DNA from: Apostichopus japonicus
Taxonomy: Eukaryota > Echinodermata > Holothuroidea > Aspidochirotida > Stichopodidae
Assembly: GCF_037975245.1 (NCBI RefSeq)
Contig: NC_092582.1
Span: 9,449,501 to 9,513,500 of the forward strand
Direction of reading: 5' to 3'
Length of the DNA stretch: 64,000 nucleotides
The position numbers and the translations under genes are program-made. Shown in pieces: positions 24,001 to 33,453 of this stretch. The number at the start of each line of letters is the position of its first letter. Position 1 is the stretch's first letter. A model generated the notes under the pieces. The model was not told the origin of the DNA, searched no databases, and saw nothing but the letters and a program-made list of their open reading frames with translations.

Positions 24001-25477
24001 TTGAAAGTGGGAACATCAAATTCGATATTTGGTCTTTAGGAAGCAGCATATCTGATACCTCCAATGAAGTAAGAGATTGTCAGCATTGACCTACCTCTAA
24101 CCTCATAATAACAAGTAGGATTCTGCTTCAGTGTTTCTCTGTTTGTTGCTTTACTTTGACCTTGAGCAACCGTCTAATAATCTCACAGGTCAAAGTGCAA
24201 AGTTGGAACTTCACGATTTGATATTTGTAGGTTTTCCTGGTCTCGAGGAACCAGTATTCCTTATGCCTCTATATACCTATATACCTGTAACCTAGCAACA
24301 CCTTGCTTTGATAGGTAACCTAGCAACACCATGCATTGACAGGTAACCTAGCAACACCCTGCATTGACAGGTAACCTAGCAACACCCTGTAAACAGATGT
24401 AAATCAATCAGTGAACCTCATGATATACATTCAATTATATTTATGATTCTGGTCTACTTCATTCCTGTCAATTCTACTCACAACTGTCTTTGGTTCCCTC
24501 TTTTGTGCAGACTGTTACATAACCACATAGAAAAGCTGTCCAAGGTAGTTACCGCAAATCACAAGAACTTACGAATCCCAGAGAAGTATCAACGAGAACT
24601 ACCGTGGCCAGCAGCCCAGGCAGAAATCCTCAACATTAATGTTTACAAGGTAACCAATGAAGTTGTTAAGATCTTATTCATGTAATATTTAAGAGGTATA
24701 TGGAGTATGTATGAGAGAGCAAGACAGGTGTAAAGAGGGGCTGTGAGATGGAGAAAGGGGGATAAACAGAGGAAGAAATTTAGATAAAAAGTGTCAGTCA
24801 AATTTGAACAAATTGACAGATTGAACACTCCTCATCCAATCCCACCCCTTTCCCACCAAAAATCAGTTCTATCTTTTACTGCTAGTATCTACAAAAACAA
24901 ATGCTCTGGCAACAATCGACCATAACTGAACTGATTATTATTTTTTATGGCAATCAATGGGAGAAAACATTAGTGTAAAAAATGCCTAGCTATTTGCTAG
25001 CCAAAAAGCCTGACATGGGCTATATAAAGTTACGAAAATGGGGGGACAGATGTTTAAATCCGAGCAGGATCTTCTAGTCCAGAGGTAGGACTGACTTTAC
25101 TGTACTTAACTTTACAGTATTTATTCCTTTCCATTAACTACAAAAAGTCACTATTTTGTGTTGATTTATTCCAGACTCCAAAGGATAAGGTCCTGTGCGT
25201 GGTACGCTGCTGTTCCATCATCATGAACCTCCTCAGTTTGGCCAACGAGGTGGGAGGTCCACCGGGAGCGGACGCCTTTGTCCCTGTGTTGATGTTCGTC
25301 CTCATCAAGGCCAATCCGCCCAGCTTGCTTTCAACCGTACAGTACGTGAATAGTTTCTACATACAGAACGACAGTTACCGGGCTGGCGACGACGAGAACA
25401 AAGGGGAGGAGACTTACTGGTGGACCCAGTTTGAGGCAGCCATCGAATTCACCAAGACTATGGACTACAAAAAGTGA
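4886..25477 (+). CDS. GAPVD1: GAPVD1, RasGAP- and VPS9-domain endocytic regulator (spliced, 19 coding exons)
   Basis: Complete spliced coding region. Exons read from sequence: 4886-6019, 7063-7197, 7780-7975, 8763-8938, 10355-10502, 12889-13125, 13618-13904, 14522-14635, 15660-16601, 17456-17516, 18060-18170, 18937-19032, 19653-20025, 20518-20652, 21459-21582, 22457-22523, 23802-23916, 24511-24649, 25175-25477. Every junction is GT-AG with matching phase, giving 4893 nt, or 1630 residues plus stop (the vertebrate protein is about 1480). Order: N-terminal RasGAP domain (about 1-470), long acidic, Ser-rich and Pro-rich linker, then C-terminal helical bundle plus VPS9 domain (about 1270-1630). 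The linker keeps the paired SETWSTDV and SETWSVDV motifs seen in the vertebrate protein. In the family, the VPS9 part loads GTP onto Rab5-type GTPases at endocytic membranes, and the GAP part acts on Ras-like proteins. The start is the first in-frame ATG after the acceptor at 4809; upstream lies only a short uORF (ATG at 4834). The exon 2 acceptor could be 7063 or 7066. Confidence 0.96.
6038..6362 (+). mobile_element. tRNA-derived SINE (copy 1)
   Basis: Starts just inside GAPVD1 intron 1. A tRNA-like head carries an A-box-like word (TGGCTAAGGC) and a degenerate B box (GGGTCCAGGCC). The usual SINE body motif TTGTGTCCTTGGGC follows, then a CACCC/GAGTTACCAATGACCAGGG tail. The same order of motifs recurs at 15088-15420, which supports a family. 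Sense orientation relative to the gene. Confidence 0.75.
7198..7779 (+). other. GAPVD1 intron 2, no feature beyond a TTG microsatellite
   Basis: AT-rich intron with a short (TTG)n tract near 7667-7684; nothing else recognised. Confidence 0.6.
7976..8762 (+). other. GAPVD1 intron 3, nothing recognised
   Basis: AT-rich intron without a recognisable repeat or conserved ORF. The forward and reverse ORFs near 8250-8550 are overlapping short frames of no known family. Confidence 0.6.
8939..10354 (+). other. GAPVD1 intron 4, nothing recognised
   Basis: AT-rich, with a G-rich patch near 9795-9825. No repeat with defined ends was found. Confidence 0.6.
10560..10795. repeat. Dispersed repeat, partly duplicated locally
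   Basis: A segment containing ATTTCCATGAACAGAGG and CAAAGGTCCTTT occurs at about 10618-10665 and again at about 10747-10790. A diverged relative with the same order of words (CTTCCATGAA, GCATATATCTTCCACA, GAAGAACATTTCTTATG) is at 23165-23280. Family not identified. Confidence 0.6.
10822..11222. mobile_element. hAT-type non-autonomous element (MITE), 401 bp
   Basis: Ends are a perfect 16-bp inverted repeat, CAGGGTTGTCCAACCT at the left and its reverse complement at the right. The element is flanked by identical 8-bp duplications CTATATAC at 10814-10821 and 11223-11230. Terminal CAGGG and an 8-bp target duplication are diagnostic of the hAT superfamily. No transposase is encoded. It contains a C13 run (11010-11022) and a GC-rich right end with GGCCCGCGGGCC. 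It lies in GAPVD1 intron 5. Confidence 0.93.
11825..12710. repeat. Older repeat, apparently split by the LINE insertion
   Basis: Left part 11825-11900 has an (ATA)n tract then TTTATAATGCGCCGGTATCC and GCTCATGGCGCAG. After the LINE, 12428-12710 continues with AAGAAACAGTAAAC and a body with GAGAGAGCGTCTAAAAAAAG and GGCTGTCCCACAGAGAAGC. I recall similar body words from widespread animal repeats, in the opposite orientation to the LINE. That the two parts are one nested element is inference. Confidence 0.4.
11916..12427 (+). mobile_element. LINE (CR1/L2-type) 3' end, truncated
   Basis: 11916-12026 encodes the typical C-terminal end of a non-LTR retrotransposon ORF2 (APDLWNALPNDIRAAPSL, then FKAHLKTHLF and a stop). 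A 3' UTR follows, ending TGTAAAGCGCTATATAAG and an (ATT)n tail. The 5' part is missing, so this is a dead, 5'-truncated copy. It is inserted in GAPVD1 intron 5. Confidence 0.85.
13405..13490. repeat. G-rich low-complexity tract
   Basis: G runs and GGAGG words on the + strand between GAPVD1 exons 6 and 7. There are several G tracts of three or more, so G-quadruplex formation is possible. Nothing else is seen in this intron. Confidence 0.6.
15088..15420 (+). mobile_element. tRNA-derived SINE (copy 2, same family as 6038)
   Basis: It shares with the 6 kb copy the segment 'ATCTAAGGATTGCAGG', the TTGTGTCCTTGGGCAAGG body motif, TTACCCAGGTGTA-like words and the GTTACCAATGAC tail. The B box here is better preserved (GGTTCTAGTCC). 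It sits in GAPVD1 intron 8, upstream of the Pro-rich exon. Confidence 0.75.
15660..16601 (+). CDS. GAPVD1: GAPVD1 coding exon 9: proline-rich, NPF-containing adaptor-binding linker
   Basis: This 942-nt exon (residues about 810-1123) encodes a disordered segment. It contains PPPLPPRP and PPVPPR, which fit SH3-binding consensus; two NPF tripeptides (PNPFANR, TNPFADS), which are EH-domain ligands in endocytic proteins; and FDPL and FDPS motifs of the type bound by clathrin/AP-2 appendages. Vertebrate GAPVD1 also has an FDPL motif in this part of the linker. The motifs suggest docking to the coat machinery; actual binding is inference. Confidence 0.9.
17600..17945. repeat. Polypyrimidine minisatellite (CCCATCACCCCTTCC-like)
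   Basis: About 345 bases of almost pure C/T on the + strand, built from variants of a roughly 15-20 bp unit such as CCCCTCCCATCACCCCTT. It is open in several frames (Pro/Ser/Leu-rich) only because of composition. Lies inside GAPVD1 intron 10. Confidence 0.85.
18296..18432. repeat. Degenerate GGATTAGGGTTAATG repeats
   Basis: Irregular copies of TGTGGATTAGGGT-like words, with isolated TTAGGG telomere-like hexamers. Too irregular for an interstitial telomere; a short decayed minisatellite in GAPVD1 intron 11. Confidence 0.6.
19045..19630 (+). repeat. About 29-bp minisatellite filling GAPVD1 intron 12
   Basis: About 20 tandem copies of a 28-32 bp unit, GATTAGAATTGATAGCTAATG plus a variable 7-10 base end (ttaagaggg, ttgagtggg, tggtaaaaact, tatagaggg). 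The array starts about 12 nt after the donor and stops about 23 nt before the acceptor. The order of unit variants repeats, giving hints of a higher-order unit. Confidence 0.93.
20190..20470 (+). mobile_element. LINE 3' end remnant
   Basis: Encodes a decayed ORF2 C-terminal end (PESIKLTPSLVSFKSTL followed by KTHLF), then an AT-rich 3' UTR and a (TTATTA)n tail. It matches the pattern at 11916 and 22533. Located in GAPVD1 intron 13, ending about 45 nt before exon 14. Confidence 0.7.
21459..25477 (+). CDS. GAPVD1: GAPVD1 coding exons 15-19: helical bundle and VPS9 Rab5-GEF domain
   Basis: Exons 21459-21582, 22457-22523, 23802-23916, 24511-24649 and 25175-25477 encode about residues 1382-1630. 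Recognisable VPS9 features include KLALYPN.DGDI, LSKVVTANHK, PW..AQ.EI, and the signature GAD.FVPVL followed by IKANPPSLLSTVQY. The Asp near residue 1563 and Tyr near 1587 sit where VPS9 domains carry their catalytic Asp and Tyr, so exchange activity toward Rab5-like GTPases is expected from the family. The protein ends EFTKTMDYKK, against EFIKTIDDRK in vertebrates; compare the nearby 3' UTR copies. Confidence 0.94.
22533..22877 (+). mobile_element. LINE 3' end remnant adjoining a GAPVD1 donor site
   Basis: Encodes a well preserved ORF2 C terminus (DPFRLTFHVARSKAGDG, FTVAAAKEWNKLPSSIKAAP, LLKTYLF, stop at 22729). A 3' UTR and an (ATA)n tail to about 22877 follow. The fragment begins within about 10 nt of the GAPVD1 exon 16 donor (22524) and in the same reading frame as that exon. 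Confidence 0.85.
23165..23285. repeat. Second copy of the 10.6 kb dispersed repeat
   Basis: It shares GAAGAACATTTCTTATG and the flanking CTTCCATGAA.. and CATATAT words with 10618-10700. Located in GAPVD1 intron 16. Confidence 0.55.
23935..24285. repeat. Diverged tandem duplication of about 185 bp
   Basis: Two copies share TTGTTGCTYTACYT, CAACCGTCYAATAATCTCACAGG and GATATTTG-type words in the same order: about 23935-24085 and 24135-24285. Located in GAPVD1 intron 17 directly after the donor. Confidence 0.65.
24286..24392. repeat. 29-bp tandem repeat, about four copies
   Basis: Unit GTAACCTAGCAACACC followed by (C/A/T)TGCATTGACAG, nearly identical between copies. Located in GAPVD1 intron 17. 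Confidence 0.85.
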
Positions 25478-25750
25478 GTTGGACCCAGTGAATTGGACCC
25501 AGTTTGAGGCAGCCATCGAATTCACCAAGACCATGGACTACAAAAATGGAATTGGACCCAGTGAATTGGACCCAGTTTGAGGCGGCCATGGAATTCATCA
25601 AGACCATTGACTACAAAATGACAATTGGACCCAGTGAATTGGACCCAGTTTTAGACCATGGACTACAAAAACTGAATTGGACCCAGTGAATTGGTCCCAG
25701 TTTGAGGCTGCCATCGAATTCAATAAGACCATGGACTACAAAAAGTGAAT
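25421..25750 (+). repeat. Tandem copies of the GAPVD1 terminal coding segment, running into the 3' UTR
   Basis: The last 57 coding bases (25421-25477, WTQFEAAIEFTKTMDYKK and stop) are followed by four further copies in the same orientation. They lie at about 25493-25555, 25565-25620, a shortened one at 25635-25672, and 25689-25748. Copies are joined by TTGGACCCAGTGAA-type linkers at a period near 73 bp. The last copy again ends AAAAAGTGA, as the real gene end does. Copies differ by a few substitutions. Confidence 0.9.
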
Positions 25751-26667
25751 TGAACGGGAGACTTAAAACAACGTCGGAGATGGGAAAAGAAGACTGCCAA
25801 ATGCATGTACGTGATTCATAAATGACAGAGTTAGAAAAATTAATATAACTGTTGTGACTAGTAGGTTTACTGTGACTGGTAAGGAACAGTGTAGATTGAT
25901 ATAGAGGCTGTGCTGGGATTGATAAATGGAAAAGGACATGCTGCTGTATAAAAATATTGTGAGATGGTCATAATTTTTCAAAATTGATAAGTAGTGGAAA
26001 GTTTGATGATGAAAATCAGGGGAAGGAAATGGATTTTTGAAAGTGCACGATTGTTCATATTTCCATGTTTGTTTTTTTTGATGTGTGTTTTCCTGTATTT
26101 GATACAGGTCGATATTTGCTTCTGTATATTTTTCTGACATTATTTAAGAGTGATCTTGTTATCAAGTTTGTATGTAAAAGTAAGCTAAACAGAATATATA
26201 TTTTTCTTGAGTGGTGAAAAACTGACGCTTCGTAAAGAACATGGAATTCAGACAGTCACAGCCATTTAGTCGCAGACCTGTAATGTCATGATGTTGGGCA
26301 TTTTGTTGTTGACAAAATTACCATAAGTTCTTTAAATGGAATTTAGATAAAAAGGCCCCTCTTTCTAAAAAGCCTCAGTAGTTGGCATTTGTAAGAGAGT
26401 CATTGATTGATCTTCAAGGGATCTTCCTTTCGTCGAAGTTGCGTATAAATGAAAACTTTTTAAATTTTTTTTATAACTAGGTCAAAGCCACATCGTCATA
26501 ATTAACTCTATGGAATACCAATCATAAGTGAATGTGGGTGACTTCAGTCCTCTGCTCTCTACCTCTAGTTTCGACATCAGCTCCTTCAAGTGTTATATTT
26601 TACAAAAATTTAAAATGAGGACGGACAGAAATGCTTCCGATGAAATTTCTGATTGAAGAGCATGTAC

Positions 26668-26673
26668 AATAAA
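26668..26673 (+). terminator. Candidate GAPVD1 polyadenylation signal
   Basis: AATAAA within ACAATAAAAC, about 1.2 kb after the stop codon. Other AT-rich hexamers exist nearby; there is no transcript evidence. Confidence 0.35.
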
Positions 26674-26786
26674 ACATCCATAATTGGCAGTGGATTTTGT
26701 TTAATTCCTAATGTTGAAGTTGCTGTGGTATTAAAATCATCAGATCTGTGGTAGTTATAGAGCAAGTGTGCTTTAAAAAGATCCAT

Positions 26787-27251
26787 GTTGATATACTATC
26801 ATGATGTGTTCCTCTGTTGATATACTATCATGATGTGTTCCTCTGTTGATATACTATCATGATGTGTTCCTCTGTTGATATACTATCATGATGTGTTCCT
26901 CTGTTGATATACTATCAGGATGTGTTCCTCTGTTGATATACTATCATGATGTGTTCCTCTGTTGATATACTATCAGGATGTGTTCCTCTGTTGATATACT
27001 ATCATGATGTGTTCCTCTGTTGATATACTATCATGATGTGTTCCTCTGTTGATATACTATCAGGATGTGTTCCTCTGTTGATATACTATCATGATGTGTT
27101 CCTCTGTTGATATACTATCATGATGTGTTCCTCTGTTGATATACTATCAGGATGTGTTCCTCTGTTGATATACTATCATGATGTGTTCCTCTGTTGATAT
27201 ACTATCATGATGTGTTCCTCTGTTGATATACTATCATGATGTGTTCCTCTG
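26787..27251. repeat. 29-bp minisatellite, 16 copies
   Basis: Unit TGTTGATATACTATCA(T/G)GAT plus GTGTTCCTC, almost perfectly conserved. Copies differ at essentially one site, T or G. From left to right the site reads T,T,T,T,G,T,G,T,T,G,T,T,G,T,T,T. It lies downstream of GAPVD1. Confidence 0.95.
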
Positions 27252-28340
27252 GGATATCGTCCGTTGCTTTCCGCTGTACATTATACTACCTTGGTCTCTC
27301 TGTTTGATGTGTACGTTTGTGTGCGTGCGCGGCGTGTGTGTTCTATGTAGTCTGCTGTTTAATAATATCTTGGATGTCCAAGGTCTGTCAATGCGTCCTT
27401 TCCAACCGTATGGAAAATTAGGAGAGAGTGCTGTCATGTCTGGCCTATCCAATCTCCCAAACACTTGGCAAGCTGTTGCTATGGTAACATGACAATATCA
27501 TGAGTTGATCAGTAGTGGTATGTATACAAGTTTGTAGTTATTGAAGAAAAGATCATTTGAAAGCACACAAAAAAAAAGGGAAAAAGAAGGATTCACTTTC
27601 TTCAAAAAGTAATTAGTTTTCTAAGAGATCATACATTGTTGATACAAAAGACAGTGAGAGATGCACTGTTTAATAGTAGTGAATATTAGAAAGAGAGAAT
27701 TAGACCTTATTCTTGGAAGGATAGAAGAACATAATGATTAGGATTTTTTTTTTCTTTTTTACCCTTCCCCAGTAGACTGTTCATTCTCTGTTCACAGTAC
27801 TAGTTGTTTAAAACTGCAAGATGAAACAAAATTGATCAAATTTAATACATTTACCTGCCTTCATTTGCAATTATTTATCTTTATCTTTACCATGTATGTT
27901 ATGGCAGGGTTTTGAGTTTATGAATATTCTAAACTTATATTCAAATTGATTGAACATTTGTATATATTTATGAATTTTAATTTCCATGCAAATTAATTGA
28001 TGTATGAAAAGAGGGAGGAAATTGAAAAGCAAAAACTGCCCGTGCATTCAGTTTCCCAATCAGAAAAATTATTAAAATTTTTTGTTTTTTGTTTTGTTAA
28101 GTTGATTTTGATAAGGGTTAATGGATATTTTGTTAAGTTTCAATAGTAATAGTAAGGTCAAAGGCAATATCATATTAACCTAGCAATTTTATTGTCACTT
28201 CTCCATTAATAATAACTGACTTAAGGAGGGCAATGTTTTTTCATGATGAGCTTTTTTCATCTGTTTGCATGTGGACCTAGTCGTGGCCCTTACAGCTATA
28301 CCTGTGCCATTTAAAAGTATGCTCACATCTTGTATAGTGT
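27252..28340. other. Intergenic, no gene recognised
   Basis: AT-rich spacer. An open frame to 27492 begins inside the minisatellite and resembles no family I know. Poly-A/T tracts near 27570 and 27750 only. Confidence 0.5.
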
Positions 28341-28344
28341 TCAT

Positions 28345-28995
28345 ATTCAGTATAATGAATTTAGCCCATGCACTATCTGTACAATGAGAAAGTCTGTGTA
28401 CATTTGCACAGCTTTCCCATACAATATATTGAATTTAGCCCTATGAACTACCTGTACCATGTGCAGGTATATGTACATTTGTACAGCTTCCACAGCAATG
28501 TATTGGATTTAGCTCTAGTAACTATTTGTGCCATGTGCAGGTCTGTGTCCATTTGTACAGCTTTCACAGTATTGAATTCAGCTCACCTACCTGTACTGTG
28601 TGCAGGTCTGTGTACATCTGTACAGTTCTCACAGTTTTGAATTAAACTTGACAACCTGTTTAATTTGCAGGTCTGTGTACATTTGTACAGCTTTCACAGT
28701 TTTGAATTAAGCTCACCTACCTGTACTATGTATAGGTCTGTGTACATTTGTACAGCTCTCACAACATTGAATTAAGCTTTACAACCTGTATTATGTGCAG
28801 ATCTGAGTACATCTGTATAGCTTCATGTACAATGTATTGAATTTAGCCCTATAAACTATATGTGCCATGTGCAGGTCTCTGTACATGTGTACAGCTTTCA
28901 CATACAACACATTGACTTTAGACCCCATCGACTCCCTGTAGCATGTAATGATTTATGTACAGCTGTACAGGTTTTCACATACAATGTATTACTGA
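28345..28995. repeat. 65-75 bp minisatellite, about 9 copies
   Basis: Unit core CAGGTCTGTGTACATTTGTACAG, then CTTTCACA..TTGAATT and CCTGTA..ATGTG. The starts of GTCTGTG-type words at 28392, 28467, 28541, 28606, 28671, 28736, 28801 and 28874 show a 65-bp period in the middle and 73-75 bp at both flanks. Confidence 0.9.
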
Positions 28996-28999
28996 TAAT

Positions 29000-31900
29000 G
29001 TACCATGTAAAAGAAGTGTCAAGAAGTAAAGCTGCAGGCGCTGCCAATTCCTCTGCAGCAAGGCTGAATCAATATCAAACAATAGAGATTGTCTCTGCAG
29101 ATCTACAGTGCCTTTGTGAGATACTGCATGACTCATGATTTTATATGAAGCCTGGCTGCAGTATGCTGTATGGTGGTATACACCATTCAGCTAAGAATTT
29201 ACGAACCTCTTGGACCGACTGAAATATAGATCGGACTGGATTACAGTTGCTACAGTAGCAATGAGAGTTTAATTCTGACCTTTTGGTGAAATGGTAGTTT
29301 ATGGAAGTTGTTTATTTCTTCTTCTACCAGATATAACAGAAGTTACCAATGTTGTATTGCATTGTTCCAAAAATTAGCCTGTACTTTGGGGAAAAATAAG
29401 AGAAAACTTGAAAAGACATAATTCCTACTCAGCCATAAAAAAACGATCAAAGTAAAAAATAATATATAAAAAAAATGTAACATCTTGACAATCTTTCTTT
29501 GGCCTGTTCATAAAATATTTATTAATTTTCACATATTACAGAATATCTTCTAGTTTTGATGTGATCATAGTTTAATTTTGAAGGTCAATGTCACATCTTT
29601 GAAATCTCCTACTATATGTGTGCTTAAATGAACATTCCGTGTTGTCTCGTCAGAGATTACACAAGAGTACATTGACTAATGCCAGTAATTATTGACAATA
29701 TATTATACCTCAGAGCTTGATGAAGGTCATTAGTGTTGTTCCCAAATATGCTAGAAAGTCTAATAATGGTCACACTTGTTTCAGCCTCATTAAGCCACCA
29801 TCATCATCATCCCAGTTTGTATCACTGAGGCATAATAATTGGGTACAAGCTGTGTTGGCCCAGCAAATCTTTACTAAGATAAGTAAAGAAATCTGCCAGT
29901 CCATTCCAGGTTTGCATTACCACTGCCCATTAGTATGGTCTGCTACATCATTGTACAGTCAAATGTGTCATTAGGTATTTAAGCACTGCTTATATTAGAC
30001 TGGGAGCATGGTGTTGAACCTCATGCTTGGTATTAAATTTATAAAGTAAACACAGCTCTTGGTTGACCTTGGATCAGTTGTGACCTTTGGCTTCCATTAT
30101 TGTTTGATACATGAAGTAATGTGACACAATAGCAGTAGGCATTTCGTAGCAGTCTGCACATCACATGGCTTCTGGATTCCCACCTTTTCTTCTTGTAAAG
30201 AAACCTCAACTTCCTCTCCAGTGATTTCATGTGCAGGGTCTGATAGGGAGCACTGAGTCTAATGTAAACAGGCAAAGAATACAGAAATCTTTTAAAAATT
30301 TAGACAATACTTTAAATGGGCCTATTAAGCGAAGCAAAGACAAGCATCATTTGATGATACTGCAGAATATTAAAGACTGAGTTATTGAACCTGTGGTACT
30401 AAAACATGTGTAAAGCAATGTTTTCCACAGACTAAGAGTAAGATCATGAAAACAGTTGATGACATACTGGTGACCATGGTAACCATTTAATCACTGACCA
30501 TTTGACCACTGACCATTACTGTTGCCATTGCCTTTGAAACTCCTCAATATGAGGATTTTATATTTTATGCTGATATTGATATACTGTAGTGGCGGGGAGG
30601 TAGACTGAACACAGGTGTGTGTGTGGAGGAAGGAGGGGGTATTGGGGAGGGTGGGCTCAGGGCAGTGTTTTGGCTAAAGTAAAATAGGGGTGGCTTGTAA
30701 ATACAAGATGGATAAATGACAGGGAAAGTTAATGAGTGTATTCCATATTATTATCCCTTACATAATTACCACCAACTTACTGCAAGCAATTTAGAATGGT
30801 CTGTGTTGTTGTAAGATTACCATTTTGATGTTGCAGGTTAAAAAATATATTATTTACCTCTGTATTTAGAGATGATTGTACAAACAGAAAACAATCTTTA
30901 TGTTTGGTAAATAAGTCAGTGAGAACTGTGCAAAGTTTGAGCTTTGATGATGATGTTCATGTAAGTTACATTTAAAGTTTCATCAATATTATGCAACAAG
31001 AAGAGGCACAATATTTACCACAGATTTCTGCGGTAAATATCATTATTATTATAATTATGATTGTATTTTCTTTCTTCTTTAATGTTCTTCCGTATGCCCG
31101 GGCATTACATGAACGTAACCAATAACCAATATCCGATCATCGTTGAGATTACTTCTGCATTCCAGTGATAGTTACACAGACAGAGTATGTCTTATAACAA
31201 AGCAAATTAGTCTTTAATAATCTTTACTCCTAACCTTTCATATATTTAATTTTTCTGCTTAACCTAAAATGATGTTTTGTCTGAATTGTCTTTGTCAAAT
31301 GTTTCCATATATGCTGATGTTAAAAATAAAGAATATGTTTGCTGAATGGGTGATTCTCTGTTACCATGAAATCTTTTTTCTTTTTGAAGTCTACACTTGA
31401 ATTTATTTCATACTGCTGTAAAAAATGATCACTGTGTTTGACAATTACTTTAGAGGACTTGAACTTATGTATGGATGATTTTCAAGTATTGTATGCCAGA
31501 TATACATTGTATACAATAAAAAAGCATGTTCTCCCCCCCCCCCCTACCTTCTCACCCTTTATCCATCCTTCCACTGATATGTATCTTTCTTTCCCAACTA
31601 AAACATTTTGAACTAAGGGCACATGAGGCACCTATAAGAGATTCTGTACCTTAGTAATGTGGTACTTAATAAGATGGTGTAAGGGTACTACAGACCAATA
31701 AAGAAGCACACTTGCTAGCATCTTCACTGACATTACATCAGCATGGAGGACATATGCATGCAGAGGAGTCAAGTGCCAAGTCAGGTCCTGTCGACAATTA
31801 TGTCAAAGTTTGAAAAAAAATCTTCCTGTAGCCTACGTGAATGTTGCTTGCTTTCAAAAATGAATGCATTTTCATTTTAATAATACACGTAAGGGAAAAC

Positions 31901-32200
31901 AGGAAAAGTGATATTATCATTGAAACCTGGCCTGGATCTCAACGACTCCTGATGTGTCCTGCAATTCAATGTCATGTCACTTACCATCCTTGTCCTTGAA
32001 GACGTCATGGAGGGATGTAGAACATGGGTGCAGTGAATTGTTGGATAGAATGTTGCAAACACAATGGCAGTTTTAGTGAAGTAATAGGAATTTATTTAAT
32101 TGAGGTAAAACGCCTGAACCTTGTTGAAGGAGAAGACAAGTGAGAAGCAAAATCAGTTTCGTTTGTTTGAGACCCTGTTCACCACAAGAATACAGAAAGA
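29000..32200. other. Intergenic, nothing gene-like recognised
   Basis: AT-rich spacer between GAPVD1 and QTRT2. A C12 run is at 31533-31544. A segment near 29717-29790 shares words (CTAGAAA.TC.AATAATGG.CAC) with 61085-61130, which suggests a dispersed repeat. No exon-like ORF is recognised. Confidence 0.5.
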
Positions 32201-32319
32201 CCCACATCCTCGGGAGGGAATGTATATTAGTTCTTACACCCTCGCGAAAAAGTTCACGAATTCGTTCAACGTGCAACACCTAAATACCGACCAATGCTAG
32301 TTAGGAAACGTCCAACGAG
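32200..32319 (+). promoter_or_regulatory. Candidate QTRT2 non-coding first exon / promoter region
   Basis: Coding exon 1 of QTRT2 appears to start at an acceptor (..ATGACAG, 33442), so an upstream 5' UTR exon is expected. CpG content rises at about 32220-32360, and a strong gtaaga donor is at 32320. Low confidence without transcripts. Confidence 0.3.
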
Positions 32320-33453
32320 GTAAGATTGCCCGAGAATGCGCAAAAGTCCCAGACGTTTGCAATCACGCATCATTTAATATGATAACATACCATCAATTCA
32401 TAAGTTTGCTACGAAAACCAAGTTGCTAGTCGTTTGTTGCTGGTAATAGTTCTCTTTTCGTAGTTGGTATGAGTTATGCGAAATGATACTACAATAGTCT
32501 AACGCAGGCTAAAGACTACACAGTACAGTAAGTACCGCTATTTTACTAAAACTTACCTAAAGTAATAAATAAACGCCATAAACCTTTAGTAGAACACACT
32601 ACATAGACACTAAGCTTTAGATTTATTAATTGATTATTTTGTTGCTCTGTAAGTCCTCAAAGAAGCTAGTCTGTCCCAAAATTGCTCTATTCCCTCCTTG
32701 GATAATGGTGAGTTAATGTCTCTGCATAGGCTGTTGCAGGTGCTCACAACCTATGCGACAGTAGTGTTTAGTAGACCTATAAAAGGAAAAGCATTCTCTC
32801 CGTATTCCTTTAGCCCATTTAGAAGCATATGTGCAGCCCATTTCTGATCCCAGTTAAGAAGGGGAAAAAATAGAAATCAAATTTTGGCTGAAGATTAGTG
32901 CTCACATAAAATTGGGAGAGCATAGGATTGCCTTAAAAATGGGACACTGTTTGTTATCCCTCCTACAGTAAAATTTATGAAACTTGCAACCTATTGTATA
33001 TATTTACCTGAAGTCTTCAATTGGAACAGTTTGTTCAACATTAAATTTGAGTTCTGAAGCCAGCTGCAGATCCTGCAGGTGGGTGGGTATGGTTGTTGCG
33101 GCTTTACACCCCACTTTTACCAATCCCCCCTCCACATTATTTCAAAAGTAGTTCTTTGCACAACCTTGCGTGTAGACCTAGATTTACAGTAGACCTAAGT
33201 TAGTGCTTGAATTAGCCTCAGAATGCACCATTTCATGTCTGAATATTTAATTATTTTGAGGGACTCCACTACATATAAAAGTTTGGTTCAATGACATCAG
33301 GGCCGCCCCTCTTGCCCCCTGATTTTTAAATTTCTGAATCTGCCGCTAGAAATGTACTATGGACATGTGAAAATCAGATTCAAGTAAGTTTTACAACTTG
33401 CATATCTTGAATTATCATTCTTTTTTTTCCATATGTATGACAGCTGATGGTTT

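Noticed and set aside
27223-27492. 90-codon frame after the 29-bp minisatellite
   Set aside because: Begins inside the repeat; the translated tail matches nothing I know and GAPVD1 has already ended.
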